A stretch of 64,000 bases of DNA, from assembly GCF_900142655.1 (NCBI RefSeq), contig NZ_FRBQ01000003.1:374060-438059 (forward strand), in the 5' to 3' direction. The stretch is from Phytopseudomonas punonensis (lineage in GTDB: Bacteria > Pseudomonadota > Gammaproteobacteria > Pseudomonadales > Pseudomonadaceae). Below the pieces are notes generated by a model that saw nothing but the letters and a program-made list of their open reading frames with translations, was not told where the DNA came from and searched no databases. Position 1 is the stretch's first letter. Every line of letters starts with the position of its first letter. A program made the translations under genes and the position numbers. This document shows, in pieces, positions 34,604 through 44,411 of this stretch.

Positions 34604-35610
34604 ACATCAGTGGCAGCGTGACCCAGGTACTGCCCATCGACGACAACAGCCAGGTCGGCTACGCCCGGCGTACCGCGCAGAAGCTGGCCGAAGCGCAGGT
34701 CTTCGATGAGGTGGATGCCGGGCGCGTCGCGCTGGTGGTCACCGAACTGGCCAGCAACCTGCTCAAGCATGCCGAGCGCGGTGAACTGCACCTACGGGTG
34801 CTGCCGCGCAGCAATGGCGCCGGTATTGAGGTCATCGCCGTGGACCGTGCTGCGGGCTTCGACCTCGATGCCTGCCTGACTGACGGTTATTCCACTGGCG
34901 GCACCCAGGGCATCGGCCTGGGCGCCATCACTCGTCAGGCGGACGTTTTCGATGCCTATGCCGACTCCCGCGGCGCGGTGTTGCTCGCGCGCTTCTACCC
35001 GCGCACTGCTAAAAAGCCGGATCTGCCGATTGGCGTCAGCCAGCATTCACTCAATGGCGACCCGGCGTGTGGCGATGCCTGGCACGTGGCATTGGGCGAG
35101 AACGCTATCAGCGCCTTGGTAATCGATGGCCTGGGCCATGGCGAGGAAGCCGAACAGGCCGCCCTGGCGGGCACGCAGGCGTTTGCCTACGGGCCGTTTA
35201 ACGACCCTCTGCTGTTGATCGAAGACCTGCACCGCGCCATGCACGGCAGCCGTGGCGGCGCGGTGGCCATTGCCCAGGCGCGCCTCGACACCGGCAACCT
35301 GCGTTTCGTCGGCATCGGCAACATCTCGGCCAGCCTGATAAGCGCGGGCAAAACCCGCGGGCTCGCCTCGCACCCTGGCATCGTCGGCGCGCAGTACCGC
35401 AAGGCGCAGCCGTTCGACTTCGAGCAGGTGACCGGCCAGTTGCTGATCATGCACAGCGATGGGCTGCAGTCGCGCTGGAGCCTGGCCGACTACCCGGGCC
35501 TCGCCTATCGTCATCCCGCAGTGATCGCTGCCGTGCTGCACCGAGACTTCTGCCGTGGCCGTGACGATGTCACGGTCGTGGTCATCGCTCTGGAGGCCAG
35601 CCATGGCTGA
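34594..35610 (+). CDS. fused HATPase_c_2-SpoIIE/PP2C phosphatase (RsbX-like)
   Basis: 338 residues. The N-terminal third (about 1-135) is a second GHKL switch-kinase domain: ALVVTELASNLLKHAERGEL (N-box) and QGIGLGAITRQADVFDAYAD. The C-terminal two thirds are a PP2C/SpoIIE fold: GDAWHVALGENAISALVIDG with DGLGHG metal-site residues, then IGNISASLISAGKTRG and CRGRDDVTVVVIAL. In stressosome operons RsbX is the phosphatase that resets RsbS and RsbR; here it carries its own ATP-binding domain. ATG 34594 or ATG 34600 may start it; both overlap rsbT. The HATPase part could be an inactive scaffold or a second kinase. Confidence 0.87.
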   Translation: MDMNISGSVTQVLPIDDNSQVGYARRTAQKLAEAQVFDEVDAGRVALVVTELASNLLKHAERGELHLRVLPRSNGAGIEVIAVDRAAGFDLDACLTDGYSTGGTQGIGLGAITRQADVFDAYADSRGAVLLARFYPRTAKKPDLPIGVSQHSLNGDPACGDAWHVALGENAISALVIDGLGHGEEAEQAALAGTQAFAYGPFNDPLLLIEDLHRAMHGSRGGAVAIAQARLDTGNLRFVGIGNISASLISAGKTRGLASHPGIVGAQYRKAQPFDFEQVTGQLLIMHSDGLQSRWSLADYPGLAYRHPAVIAAVLHRDFCRGRDDVTVVVIALEASHG

Positions 35611-36478
35611 GTCGGAAAACCTCACCCACGCCGAGCAGGTCGCGCTGATCGCTCGCTTGCAGCAGGAAAGCGCCGCGCTGCGTGACGAGCTCGACGAAAC
35701 CAATCAGGGTGTACTCGCCCTGTATGCCGAACTCGACAACCAGGCCGAGGAACTGCGCGAAGCCTCGGACCTGAAGAGCCGCTTCCTGTCGTACATGAGC
35801 CATGAATTTCGCACGCCGCTGGGCTCGATTCTGAGCATCACCAGCCTGCTCAGCGATGAGCTGGACGGCCCACTGAGCGACGAGCAACATCGCCAGGTGG
35901 CGTTCGTCAGCACCGCGGCCCGCGAGCTGAGCGACATGGTCGATGACCTGCTCGATTTGGCCAAGATCGAGGCGGGGCGCATCAGCATTTCCCCGGCCTG
36001 GTTCGATATGTTCGACCTGTTCTCGGCGCTGCGTGGCATGTTTCGGCCCATCGTCGATGCCAGCGCGGTGGACCTGATTTTCGAAGAGCCGGTCGGCCTG
36101 CCGCGCCTGTATACCGACGACAAGAAGCTCGCGCAGATTCTGCGTAACTTTATCTCCAACTCGCTGAAGTTCACCGCCCGCGGTGAAGTGCGAGTATCGG
36201 CGCAGCTGGAGGGCACCGACCGCGTGCGCTTCGCGGTCAGCGACACCGGCATTGGTATCGCCGCCGAGTTACACGGCACGTTGTTCGAAGATTTCTCGCA
36301 GATCGACTCGCCGTTGCAGAAACGCCTGCGTGGCACTGGCCTCGGGTTGTCGCTGTGCAAACGGTTTGCGGCGCTGCTCGGCGGCGAAGTCGGCGTGCAG
36401 AGCGAGCCCGGCGTTGGTTCGATGTTTTACGTAATCATTCCGCTGGCCATTGCGGCAGAGGTTGCCGATGAAAACTGA
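35603..36478 (+). CDS. soluble sensor histidine kinase in the stressosome operon
   Basis: 291 residues from ATG 35603 with GGAGG upstream, overlapping the phosphatase gene by 8 bp. No membrane helices. A coiled-coil N-terminus (about 5-55, EQVALIARLQQESAALRDEL) leads to HisKA with His67 in SYMSHEFRTPLGS. The HATPase has N-box NFISNSLKFTARG and boxes DTGIGI and GTGLGLSLC. There is no receiver, so it should phosphorylate the next protein, whose receiver gene overlaps it by 11 bp. The coiled coil could be the interface for RsbT or the stressosome (inference). Confidence 0.9.
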   Translation: MAESENLTHAEQVALIARLQQESAALRDELDETNQGVLALYAELDNQAEELREASDLKSRFLSYMSHEFRTPLGSILSITSLLSDELDGPLSDEQHRQVAFVSTAARELSDMVDDLLDLAKIEAGRISISPAWFDMFDLFSALRGMFRPIVDASAVDLIFEEPVGLPRLYTDDKKLAQILRNFISNSLKFTARGEVRVSAQLEGTDRVRFAVSDTGIGIAAELHGTLFEDFSQIDSPLQKRLRGTGLGLSLCKRFAALLGGEVGVQSEPGVGSMFYVIIPLAIAAEVADEN

Positions 36479-38411
36479 CAGCCTGCTGCTGATCGTCGAT
36501 GACAACGCCGCCACTCGCTACGCCCTGCGCCGGCGCCTGGAGCGCCATGGCTATCGGGTGCTGGAGGCTGGTACCGGCACCGACGGCCTGGCGCTGATCC
36601 ACAGCGAGCCGATTGACGGGCTGATTCTCGATGTGAACCTGCCGGACATGAGCGGCTTCGATATCGTGCGCCTGCTGCGCGCCGAGACCGCCACTGCGCT
36701 GTTGCCGGTGATTCATGTGTCGGCAGCGTCGATCCAGACTGGCGATATCGTCACCGGTCTCGAAGCCGGCGCCGACGCCTATCTTGTCCACCCGGTCGAC
36801 CCCGACGTGCTGCTGGCCACGCTTCGCACGCTATTGCGCGTGCGTGATACCGAAGTCGCCCTGCGCGCCAGTGAGGCGCGCTTCCGGGAGATCTTCGTCA
36901 ACGTCACCGCGCCGATCGCCGTGCTCGATGCCGATCTGGCGGTGCACGAATGCAACCATGCTTTCGCCCAGCTGATTCAGGGCGAGATCGCAGGCCAAGC
37001 GCTGCGTGGTTGTTTTGCCGATGATCAGGCGGCGATGCTCGATGAACTGCGCGTACGCCTGGTGGCTGGCGAGCGCTGGAAGGGCTCGCTGACCATGCAG
37101 GTGCACGGCGAAGCGCGGGAAACCGAGTGGCAGGTGTCACCGTATCGGGCGTCTGGGTTGAGCCTGGTGTTCGTCGAGGACGTCACCGAGCATCGCCGCC
37201 GCGAGCGTCTGCAAAAGGCCCAGCTCGACGATGCCACCAACCAGCTGGCTCACGAGGTTGCCGAGCGCGCGCGTACCGAAGCGCAGCTGTTGCAGATGCA
37301 GAAGATGGAAGCGCTGGGCAACCTCACCGGCGGTATCGCCCACGACTTCAACAACATGCTCACCGGCATCATCACCAGCCTGGAGCTGATCCAGAAGCGC
37401 GTGGCCGAGCAGCGCCTCGATCGGGTGCAGCTCTATACCGATGCTGCGCTGAATTCGGCGATGAGCGCCGCAGCGCTGACTCACCGCTTGCTGGCCTTCG
37501 CACGCAAACAGCCGCTGGATAATCGCGCCGTCGACGTCAACGAGCGCATACGCTCGCTCGAAGAACTGCTGATGCGCACCATCGGCGAGCAGATTTCCCT
37601 GACCCTGGAGCTCAACGGCAAACCGTCCATCGCGCTGGTCGACCCTAGCCAGCTGGAAAGTGCGGTGCTCAATTTGGTCATCAACGCCCGTGATGCGCTG
37701 CCGCGCGGTGGACATATCTGGGTCACTACCTATACCGCGCACTCCAGCGGCGACCCGAATCTGGCCGACGGCGCCTACATCGCCCTGTCGGTACGCGATG
37801 ACGGCAGCGGCATCGAGCACGCGCTGATCGACAAGGTGTTCGACCCGTTCTTCACCACCAAGCCCGTGGGCCACGGCACCGGCCTTGGGCTGTCGACCAT
37901 CTATGGCTTCGCTCGTCAGTCCGGTGGCCATGCCGGCATTCGCAGCGCGCCGGGGCGCGGCACCGAAGTGACCATCATGCTGCCGGTCAGTAGCGAGCCG
38001 TTGCTGGAGCAGAGCGTTGCCGAGCACGGTGACCATCGCGGCGCGGGTGAGCATGTACTGATCGTCGAGGACGTGCACTCGGTGCGTATTTTTGTCGCCG
38101 AGGTACTGGAAGAGGCCGGCTATCGCTGCACCCAGGCAGCGGATGTGGAAACCGCGCTTGCTCACCTGCAAAGCGCGGCGCCCATCGACCTGCTGTTAAC
38201 CGACGTCGGCTTGCCGCGCATGAATGGTCGAGAGCTGGCTGAGCGGGCGAGAGCCCTACGCAATGAGCTGCCGATTCTTTTCATGACCGGCTACGCCGAA
38301 AAGGCCATCAACCGCCAGGTGTTCTTGGATGACGGCATGGCGCTGCTGACCAAGCCGTTCAAGATGAACGAGCTGCTGGAAAAAGTACGCGCCTCGCTTC
38401 CCGGACACTGA
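36468..38411 (+). CDS. REC-PAS-HisKA-HATPase-REC hybrid kinase in the stressosome operon
   Basis: 647 residues from ATG 36468 with GAGG upstream. N-terminal receiver with Asp55 (LILDVNLPDMSG), PAS about 130-245, HisKA of the HDFNN type with His292 in [13 protein letters not shown], HATPase with DDGSGI and GTGLGLSTIYG, and a C-terminal receiver with Asp579 in LLLTDVGLPRMNG. No membrane segment and no DNA-binding output. The N-terminal receiver can accept phosphate from the preceding kinase, while the C-terminal one is the hybrid output or phosphate sink. It closely resembles the hybrid kinases at 40888 and 45646. Last gene of the operon. Confidence 0.9.
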   Translation: MKTDSLLLIVDDNAATRYALRRRLERHGYRVLEAGTGTDGLALIHSEPIDGLILDVNLPDMSGFDIVRLLRAETATALLPVIHVSAASIQTGDIVTGLEAGADAYLVHPVDPDVLLATLRTLLRVRDTEVALRASEARFREIFVNVTAPIAVLDADLAVHECNHAFAQLIQGEIAGQALRGCFADDQAAMLDELRVRLVAGERWKGSLTMQVHGEARETEWQVSPYRASGLSLVFVEDVTEHRRRERLQKAQLDDATNQLAHEVAERARTEAQLLQMQKMEALGNLTGGIAHDFNNMLTGIITSLELIQKRVAEQRLDRVQLYTDAALNSAMSAAALTHRLLAFARKQPLDNRAVDVNERIRSLEELLMRTIGEQISLTLELNGKPSIALVDPSQLESAVLNLVINARDALPRGGHIWVTTYTAHSSGDPNLADGAYIALSVRDDGSGIEHALIDKVFDPFFTTKPVGHGTGLGLSTIYGFARQSGGHAGIRSAPGRGTEVTIMLPVSSEPLLEQSVAEHGDHRGAGEHVLIVEDVHSVRIFVAEVLEEAGYRCTQAADVETALAHLQSAAPIDLLLTDVGLPRMNGRELAERARALRNELPILFMTGYAEKAINRQVFLDDGMALLTKPFKMNELLEKVRASLPGH

Positions 38412-38780
38412 CCGGCTTGCCTCCTGCCGAGCGATCACGCGGCCCCTACCTCGGGCTCTGATCCTTCCTCTCAATGACTGGCGCTAGCTTTCCAGCCGCG
38501 CCACGCACCCCATCGTGTATTGAGCTGGCTGCTAACGCAGGGCCACCGCTCGCGATTTTCTGTCCTTGCGCACCTTTGTTGTGGCCGTAAGCACCATGAC
38601 TTCAGCGAGCGCTGGTTATTGCTGCTTACAAAACTTACAGTTTCCGGTCTGCCCGCCGATAGGTGGGTCATGCCGTAGAAAACCGCCGCAATGGCTCCGG
38701 CATTGGAGTTGGTGCGTTCTTTTGGGCGCGCGTGACCTCGATCTTTTTGGCCTTATTGCATTTATCGGGGGAAGTTACCC
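38412..38780. other. 369-bp intergenic region upstream of the HBM chemoreceptor
   Basis: No convincing gene. The only clear signal is the FliA-type promoter listed separately at 38636-38662. The roughly 120-bp leader between that promoter and the ATG has GC-rich complementary stretches but no recognised riboswitch. Confidence 0.5.
38636..38662 (+). promoter_or_regulatory. FliA (sigma-28) flagellar promoter
   Basis: TACAGTTT (38636-38643) and GCCGATAG (38655-38662) are separated by exactly 11 bases. The FliA consensus as I know it is TAAAGTTT-N11-GCCGATAA, so there are only two mismatches with perfect spacing. It is oriented toward the chemoreceptor gene starting at 38781, which is the class of gene FliA normally transcribes. 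Confidence 0.8.
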
Positions 38781-40739
38781 ATGCCTGTTGGAAACCTACT
38801 GCTCAACATGAGCGTCAGAAAGAAACTGTTCAGTGGTTTCGGTCTGGTTCTGCTCATTACCCTGGCTATCGTCTGGGTCGGCCATTCTGCCCTGCAAACC
38901 ACGTTACAGCGCATCGACATTCTGCTGGGCGTGAGCAGCATCGATGCGAAGCTCAATCAGGCTCGCCAGCAGGAAAAGAACTTCCTGCTGCGTGACGATG
39001 ACCAGTACATGCAACAGGCTATTGCTCTGACCGAAGAGACCGAGCAACAGGCGAAGGTCAGCGAAGGCAAGATGCTCTACCCCGAAACGAAAGCGATGAT
39101 GCGCTCCGTGCAGGATGACTTGCAGGGCTACCGTGAAAAGCTGCTGAGCCTCAAACAAGCCACCGACGCCAACAAAAACGCACAGGCTGCAATGGAAGCC
39201 GCTGCACGTGCTGCTCTCGAGCGTTTCTCGGTTCTGGAGGAGCGGCTGCGTAAGGCCGCCACCGAACAGATCCGCTCGACCGGTGATCAAGTCAGCATCG
39301 ACGTACTGGATCAGGCCAATCAGGCCAACTCCATGGCGATGGAGCTGCTAGAGGCTCGCCGCCAGGAAAAGAACTTCCTGCTGCGCAATGACGAGAAGTC
39401 CGCCACCCAGTTGCAGCAGCACTTCGCCTCGCTGGAACAGAAGGGACACACCCTGAATCGTCAGCTCAGCAACCCGGCTGACCAGGCAGATATCGAGGCC
39501 GCGCTGGTTCAGTTGAAGGCTTATAACGAACAATTCTCTAATACCCGCAAGGCGATTGGCGGTTACACCGCTACCGAACAGGACATGAATCAGCGGGCGC
39601 GCGAGGTTGCTGAATCATCAGAAAAGTCTCTGGAAATGCAGCTGAATCTGCTCAATAGCGATGCCAGTCGCGCCAGGAGCATGCTGTTCGGCGCTGCCGC
39701 GATCGCCTTCGTATTAGGCGTGCTGTGCGCGCTGGTGATCACCCGAATGATCGTCGGGCCGCTGCAGCGTGTAGTTGGTGTGGCGCGTCAGGTGGCCAAT
39801 GGTGACCTGTCCGCCGATATCGTGCCGGATCGTCACGACGAGCTGGGCCAGCTGATGCAGGCCATGCAGGACATGACCCTGAGCCTGCGCGATCTGCTGG
39901 GTCGCCTGGGCAACGGCGTGGCGCAACTGGCTACCGCTGCTGAAGAGCTTTCCGCAGTGACAGAGCAGACCAGCGCCGGGGTCTCCCAGCAGCGCATGGA
40001 AACCGAGCAGGTGGCCACCGCGATGAACGAGATGACCGCCACCGTGCTCGATGTCGCGCGCAATGCCGAGTCGGCCGCCACCTTTGCCAGCAATGCCGAC
40101 GAACAGGCCCAGCAGGGCCAGCGGACGGTACAGCAGGCGGTGTCGCGCATCGAGACGCTGGCTATTTCCATCGAGGATTCGGCCCACGCCATCGAAGCAC
40201 TCAAGCACGACAGCGGCAATATCGGCACCGTGCTCGACGTGATCAAGGGCATCGCCGAACAGACCAACCTGCTGGCGCTCAACGCCGCTATCGAAGCGGC
40301 CCGTGCCGGTGAATCTGGCCGTGGTTTCGCCGTGGTGGCGGACGAAGTACGTGCCCTGGCACGCCGCACCCAGGAGTCCACCCAGCAGATTGAAGGGCTG
40401 ATCGGTAACCTGCAGAGCGGCGCAGAAAAAGCCGTGGCGATGATGGGCCACAGCTGCACCCAGGCGGAGAGCACCGTAGAAGCCGCCAAGCATGCCAATG
40501 ACGCGCTCAATGCGATCAATGCGGCAGTGTCGGAAATTCAGCAGATGAACCAGCAGATCGCCACCGCCGCCGAGCAGCAGAGTTCGGTCGCCGAAGAGAT
40601 CAACCGCAGCGTCTCGAGCATCCGCGATGTGGCCGAGCAATCGTCCGCCGCTACCGAGGAAACCTCGGCAGCCAGCATCGACCTGGCGCGCCTCGGTGCG
40701 GATCTACAAGCGCAGGTCAATCGCTTCAAACTGGCATGA
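38781..40739 (+). CDS. chemoreceptor with helical bimodular (HBM) sensor domain
   Basis: 652 residues with GGGGAAG upstream. Transmembrane helix about 16-35, then a long all-helical periplasmic domain to about 300 with two related modules, each carrying the motif QEKNFLLR (Glu65 in the first, Glu196 in the second, in [14 protein letters not shown] and [14 protein letters not shown]). This duplicated pattern is typical of HBM receptors such as McpS and TlpQ, which bind small acids or amines. TM2 (about 303-323), HAMP and the signalling domain ([20 protein letters not shown] near 497) follow. No C-terminal pentapeptide. Transcribed from a likely FliA promoter 120 bp upstream. The ligand is not assignable. 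Confidence 0.92.
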   Translation: MPVGNLLLNMSVRKKLFSGFGLVLLITLAIVWVGHSALQTTLQRIDILLGVSSIDAKLNQARQQEKNFLLRDDDQYMQQAIALTEETEQQAKVSEGKMLYPETKAMMRSVQDDLQGYREKLLSLKQATDANKNAQAAMEAAARAALERFSVLEERLRKAATEQIRSTGDQVSIDVLDQANQANSMAMELLEARRQEKNFLLRNDEKSATQLQQHFASLEQKGHTLNRQLSNPADQADIEAALVQLKAYNEQFSNTRKAIGGYTATEQDMNQRAREVAESSEKSLEMQLNLLNSDASRARSMLFGAAAIAFVLGVLCALVITRMIVGPLQRVVGVARQVANGDLSADIVPDRHDELGQLMQAMQDMTLSLRDLLGRLGNGVAQLATAAEELSAVTEQTSAGVSQQRMETEQVATAMNEMTATVLDVARNAESAATFASNADEQAQQGQRTVQQAVSRIETLAISIEDSAHAIEALKHDSGNIGTVLDVIKGIAEQTNLLALNAAIEAARAGESGRGFAVVADEVRALARRTQESTQQIEGLIGNLQSGAEKAVAMMGHSCTQAESTVEAAKHANDALNAINAAVSEIQQMNQQIATAAEQQSSVAEEINRSVSSIRDVAEQSSAATEETSAASIDLARLGADLQAQVNRFKLA

Positions 40740-40747
40740 AACGCCGC

Positions 40748-40773
40748 CCGTACGCTGCTTGAGTGGCGTACGG
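40748..40773 (+). terminator. hairpin after the HBM chemoreceptor gene
   Basis: CCGTACGC and GCGTACGG form a perfect eight-base stem around a ten-base loop, nine bases after the stop. A T run is lacking, so function as a terminator is uncertain. Confidence 0.45.
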
Positions 40774-40887
40774 TCTGCTGGCCTGCGCGGGAGCTTGGGG
40801 CGAGCCTAAGTTCGCCTGTACAGGGCGGCTGCAGGGCCGCGAATATAAATGGCACTTCGGTAGCCAAAAGCTGCCATACAGGCTTCA

Positions 40888-43383
40888 ATGGCGCTTCGCT
40901 TGGCCCCCCATTTTCCTGCCTGTTCGGTTCCTATCGTGATATCAGATGACGCCGAAGCACTTCGGCAGCGCTTGCATGCACTCGAGGCAGAAAACTCCCG
41001 GCTCAAGGCCAGCCTGGCCATTGCGGCCGAGGCGGGCGACAAGCCGTTTCAGCAGATTTTCCAGCAGGCGCCGGCGGCCATGGCAGTGCTGCGCGGCGCC
41101 GATCTGCGTTTCGAACACCTCAACCCCGCGTATCAGCGCCTGCTCGGCCTCGGCGATGTGCTCGGCCGGCCGGCCCGTGAGGTGCTGGCCGAGCGGATGC
41201 CGCGACGTTTTATCGACTTGCTCGAAGAGGCCTTCCGGCGTGGGCGGGCAGTGCGCGCGCGCAATTTCGAGGTGCCCGGCAAGCCTGGCCAGCAGCTGGA
41301 TTTCAGCTACCAGCCGAAGTTCGATGCCGAGGGCAATGTCGAGTGCTTGTTCATCCAGGAAATCGACATCGCCGAGCAGCGCCGTGTCGAGCACGCCTTC
41401 GCTCAGGAACGTGAGCGTTACGAGTTCCTGTTCAACACCATGGACGAAGGCTTCTGCGTCATCGAGTTCTTCGATGGTCCCCACGGGCCGCTCAGCGACT
41501 ACATCCACATCGAGGCCAACCCGGCCTATGCCGAGCACGCGGGCATTCGCAACGTGGTCGGCCAGAAGCTGCGCGAGATGGTCGGTGAGGAGGCGGACAG
41601 CTGGGTCGAGCGCTACGCCCATGTGCTGCATACCGGGCAGTCGATTCGCTTCGAGCAGGAGCTGATCGCCACCGGGCGGCATCTGGAGATCAGCGCCTTT
41701 CGCGTCGGCCCGGCGAGCCGCAAGCAGGTTGCCGTGCTGTTTCAGGACATCACTCAGCGCAAGCAGGCTGAGGAGTCGCTGCGCCAGCTCAATGAAACCC
41801 TGGAAGCGCGGGTGCGCGACGCCAACGAAGCGCGCCGCGTACTGGCCGGCGTGGTGGATGGCGCCGATGCGCTGATCTTCATCATGGGCTTCGATTACCG
41901 CTGGATCGCCATTAACGGCTCGGGCATGCGCGAGTACGAGCGGGTCTTCGGCACCCGTCCGCAAATCGGCGAGAGCCTCAAGGAGGCCCTAGCCAACCAG
42001 CCGCAGCACCTGGAAAGCGTTCTTGCACCTTGGCAGCGCGCCCTCGCCGGCGAGGAGTTCGAGGTGGTCGTGCCGCTCGATACCGAGTACGGCACGCGCC
42101 ACTACGAGATGCATTTCAGCCGCCTCAATGACAGCGAAGGCCGGCAGATCGGCGCATACCAGTTCGTCTACGACATCACCGAGCGGCTGCAGGAGCAGCA
42201 GCGCCTGCACGTTGTCGAGGATGCCTTGCGCCAGTCGCAGAAGATGGAGGCGGTCGGCCAACTTACCGGCGGCATCGCCCACGATTTCAACAACCTGCTG
42301 ACCAGCATCAGTGGTTCGCTGGAGCTGTTGCAGATGCGCCTCGGCCAGGGCCGCCTGGGCGATCTTGACCGCTACGTCAGCGCTGCCCAGAGTGCTGCGC
42401 GCCGCGCTTCGTCACTGACTCACCGGCTGCTGGCGTTTTCCCGTCGGCAGACGCTTGACCCTAAACCGACCAATGTCAACCGGCTGGTCAGCGGCATGGA
42501 AGAGTTGGTGCGCCGCAGCGTGGGGCCGCATATCACCACCGAAGTGGTGCTGGCCGCAGGCTTGTGGTCGAGCTTCATCGACGGCCCGCAGCTGGAAAAC
42601 GCCTTGCTCAACCTGTGCCTCAATGCCCGGGATGCGATGCCGCAAGGCGGTCGCCTGACCATCGAGACCGGCAACAAGTGGATCGATGATTACGCCGCTC
42701 GTGGCCGCAACGTGCCGCCCGGCCAGTATGTGTCGCTGTGCGTGACGGATACCGGCACCGGCATGAGCGAAGAGGTGATCGAGCACGCCTTCGAGCCGTT
42801 CTTCACCACCAAGCCGCTGGGCGAGGGCACGGGCCTTGGACTGTCGATGGTGTACGGTTTCGTGCGCCAGTCCGGCGGGCAGGTGTGCATCTATTCCGAG
42901 GTGGGCCAGGGCACCACCATGTGCCTGTATTTGCCGCGTCTGTACGACGGCGATGAAGCCGATATCGAGCCGGTCGAGCCAGAAAACGGCGACCAGCCCG
43001 CGGGCCGTGAAACGGTGATGGTCGTCGATGACGAACCGGCGATCCGTATGCTGGTGGTCGAAGTGCTCGAGGGGCTGGGCTACACCACGGTCGAGGCCGG
43101 TGATGGCCCGTCTGGCCTGAAGATTCTGCAGTCCGATGCGCGCGTCGATCTACTGGTTACCGATGTTGGCCTGCCGGGTGGCATGAATGGCCGTCAGCTT
43201 GCCGACCTGGCGCGCGTGGAGCGGCCCGAGCTCAAGGTGCTGTTCATTACCGGTTACGCCGAGAACTCGGTGATCGGCAACGGTCACCTGGAGCCGGGCA
43301 TGCGTCTGCTGACGAAGCCGTTCACCATGCAGGCAATCGCCAACCGCATCCACGAGATGATCGAGGGCGACAAGCTCGGCTGA
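40888..43383 (+). CDS. soluble hybrid histidine kinase, PAS-PAS-PAS-HisKA-HATPase-REC
   Basis: 831 residues from ATG 40888 (GTG 40936 is an alternative; neither ribosome site is strong). Cytoplasmic. A coiled start ([17 protein letters not shown]) is followed by three PAS domains (about 52-170, 175-300, 325-440), then HisKA with His465 in [13 protein letters not shown], HATPase with DTGTGM and [11 protein letters not shown], and a receiver with Asp759 in [14 protein letters not shown]. The H-box and receiver are of the same type as in the genes at 36468 and 45646, so the three are probably paralogues. Monocistronic; partner unknown. Confidence 0.9.
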   Translation: MALRLAPHFPACSVPIVISDDAEALRQRLHALEAENSRLKASLAIAAEAGDKPFQQIFQQAPAAMAVLRGADLRFEHLNPAYQRLLGLGDVLGRPAREVLAERMPRRFIDLLEEAFRRGRAVRARNFEVPGKPGQQLDFSYQPKFDAEGNVECLFIQEIDIAEQRRVEHAFAQERERYEFLFNTMDEGFCVIEFFDGPHGPLSDYIHIEANPAYAEHAGIRNVVGQKLREMVGEEADSWVERYAHVLHTGQSIRFEQELIATGRHLEISAFRVGPASRKQVAVLFQDITQRKQAEESLRQLNETLEARVRDANEARRVLAGVVDGADALIFIMGFDYRWIAINGSGMREYERVFGTRPQIGESLKEALANQPQHLESVLAPWQRALAGEEFEVVVPLDTEYGTRHYEMHFSRLNDSEGRQIGAYQFVYDITERLQEQQRLHVVEDALRQSQKMEAVGQLTGGIAHDFNNLLTSISGSLELLQMRLGQGRLGDLDRYVSAAQSAARRASSLTHRLLAFSRRQTLDPKPTNVNRLVSGMEELVRRSVGPHITTEVVLAAGLWSSFIDGPQLENALLNLCLNARDAMPQGGRLTIETGNKWIDDYAARGRNVPPGQYVSLCVTDTGTGMSEEVIEHAFEPFFTTKPLGEGTGLGLSMVYGFVRQSGGQVCIYSEVGQGTTMCLYLPRLYDGDEADIEPVEPENGDQPAGRETVMVVDDEPAIRMLVVEVLEGLGYTTVEAGDGPSGLKILQSDARVDLLVTDVGLPGGMNGRQLADLARVERPELKVLFITGYAENSVIGNGHLEPGMRLLTKPFTMQAIANRIHEMIEGDKLG

Positions 43384-43401
43384 GCGCGCTGCCGAAGGCT
43401 G

Positions 43402-43788
43402 TCAGGCTGGCTTGCCTTCGCTGCCTGCGAAGTACAGCTGGAGCAGCTTGCGCGCCGATTTCTTGATCGCCTTGTCCAGGTCGACGGCCGAAAACCAGCG
43501 GCAATCGGCGATTTCGTTCTGCGGCTGCGCGGCCAGGTACTCGGGCACCGTGGCGCGAAAGACGTGATGGGGGCGGTTGTCGAACTCGTGCAGGGCCAGA
43601 AACTCCAGCGCCGTGCTATCCAGCCCGGTTTCCTCGCACAGCTCACGCAGGGCAGCTTGTGCCGGCCGTTCATGGGCTTCGATCTTGCCACCGGGCAGCG
43701 TCCATTTCGCGTCGGCCTTGCGCACCAGCAGCACTTTGTCCTGCTGCTGGCAGATCACGGTGGCGCGGGGTTTGGTGGTTTTGATCAT
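43402..43788 (-). CDS. NUDIX hydrolase
   Basis: 128 residues from ATG 43788 with GGGA upstream; a longer frame to 43953 lacks a good start. The Nudix box is complete: GGKIEAHERPAQAALRE then LCEETGL, matching Gx5Ex7REUxEExGU. Such enzymes hydrolyse nucleoside diphosphate derivatives with Mg2+; the specific substrate is unknown. It lies convergent to the preceding hybrid kinase, 18 bp from its stop. Confidence 0.88.
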   Translation of the reverse strand: MIKTTKPRATVICQQQDKVLLVRKADAKWTLPGGKIEAHERPAQAALRELCEETGLDSTALEFLALHEFDNRPHHVFRATVPEYLAAQPQNEIADCRWFSAVDLDKAIKKSARKLLQLYFAGSEGKPA

Positions 43789-44006
43789 GAGGTTCCCAAC
43801 TGTCATTTGCGATGTGCATAGGTTGCTGAAATGGCAGAAAGTTCGGGCTGTTTCTGGGTTTGCGCTTCTCCGAGCGCATGACCGATAAGCGCATTCTAGG
43901 CATATTTCAGTTTTGTTACAGAGTGGTGACGAGGCGCTCTTGGTGTGGGTCACGCTTGCCGGGTTGAAACCTCGCGGTCTGTGATGGATTTACCTGACGG
44001 CGCTCG

Positions 44007-44411
44007 TCATTGCCAACGCAGGTTGCGGCCCAGCGCGAGGTGGCCGGCACCGCCGATAAGCAGCGTGACGAAGATGATCGCCAATAGCCAGGCGAACTGC
44101 CCGTCGGCCAGGCTCCATTCCGGGTGTACCAGAGCCAGCGATACCCCCAGCACCGCGAGGATCGGCAAACAGGCCAGGCGCGTGAACAGCCCCAGGGCGA
44201 TCAGTAGCGGGCAGAGCACTTCGGCGAATACCGCAAAGCTAAGGGTCACGACCGGGCCCAGGCCCAGCGGGTCTTCGATCTTTGTCATCTCGGTTTGCAG
44301 GTTGAGCAGCTTTGGCAGGCCGTGCACTACGAGCAGCAGCAGGCTGGCACTGACGCGCAGAAACAGCAGTACCCAGTCGATGCGGCTCTGGTGGGTATTT
44401 TCAGGTTTCAT
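44007..44411 (-). CDS. DoxX-family membrane protein
   Basis: 134 residues with a very strong AAAGGAGGT site before the ATG at 44411. Four transmembrane helices, with DoxX-type features: WVLLFLRVSASLLLLVVHGL with a conserved Arg and His in helix 1 and SFAVFAEVLCPLLIALGLFT in helix 2. DoxX-family proteins occur in oxidative-stress and thiol systems, but the role of this one is not known. Monocistronic. Confidence 0.87.
   Translation of the reverse strand: MKPENTHQSRIDWVLLFLRVSASLLLLVVHGLPKLLNLQTEMTKIEDPLGLGPVVTLSFAVFAEVLCPLLIALGLFTRLACLPILAVLGVSLALVHPEWSLADGQFAWLLAIIFVTLLIGGAGHLALGRNLRWQ

Noticed and set aside
36137..38171. Antisense frames across the stressosome kinases
   Set aside because: No family motifs and no ribosome sites; the sense frames carry complete kinase and receiver motifs.
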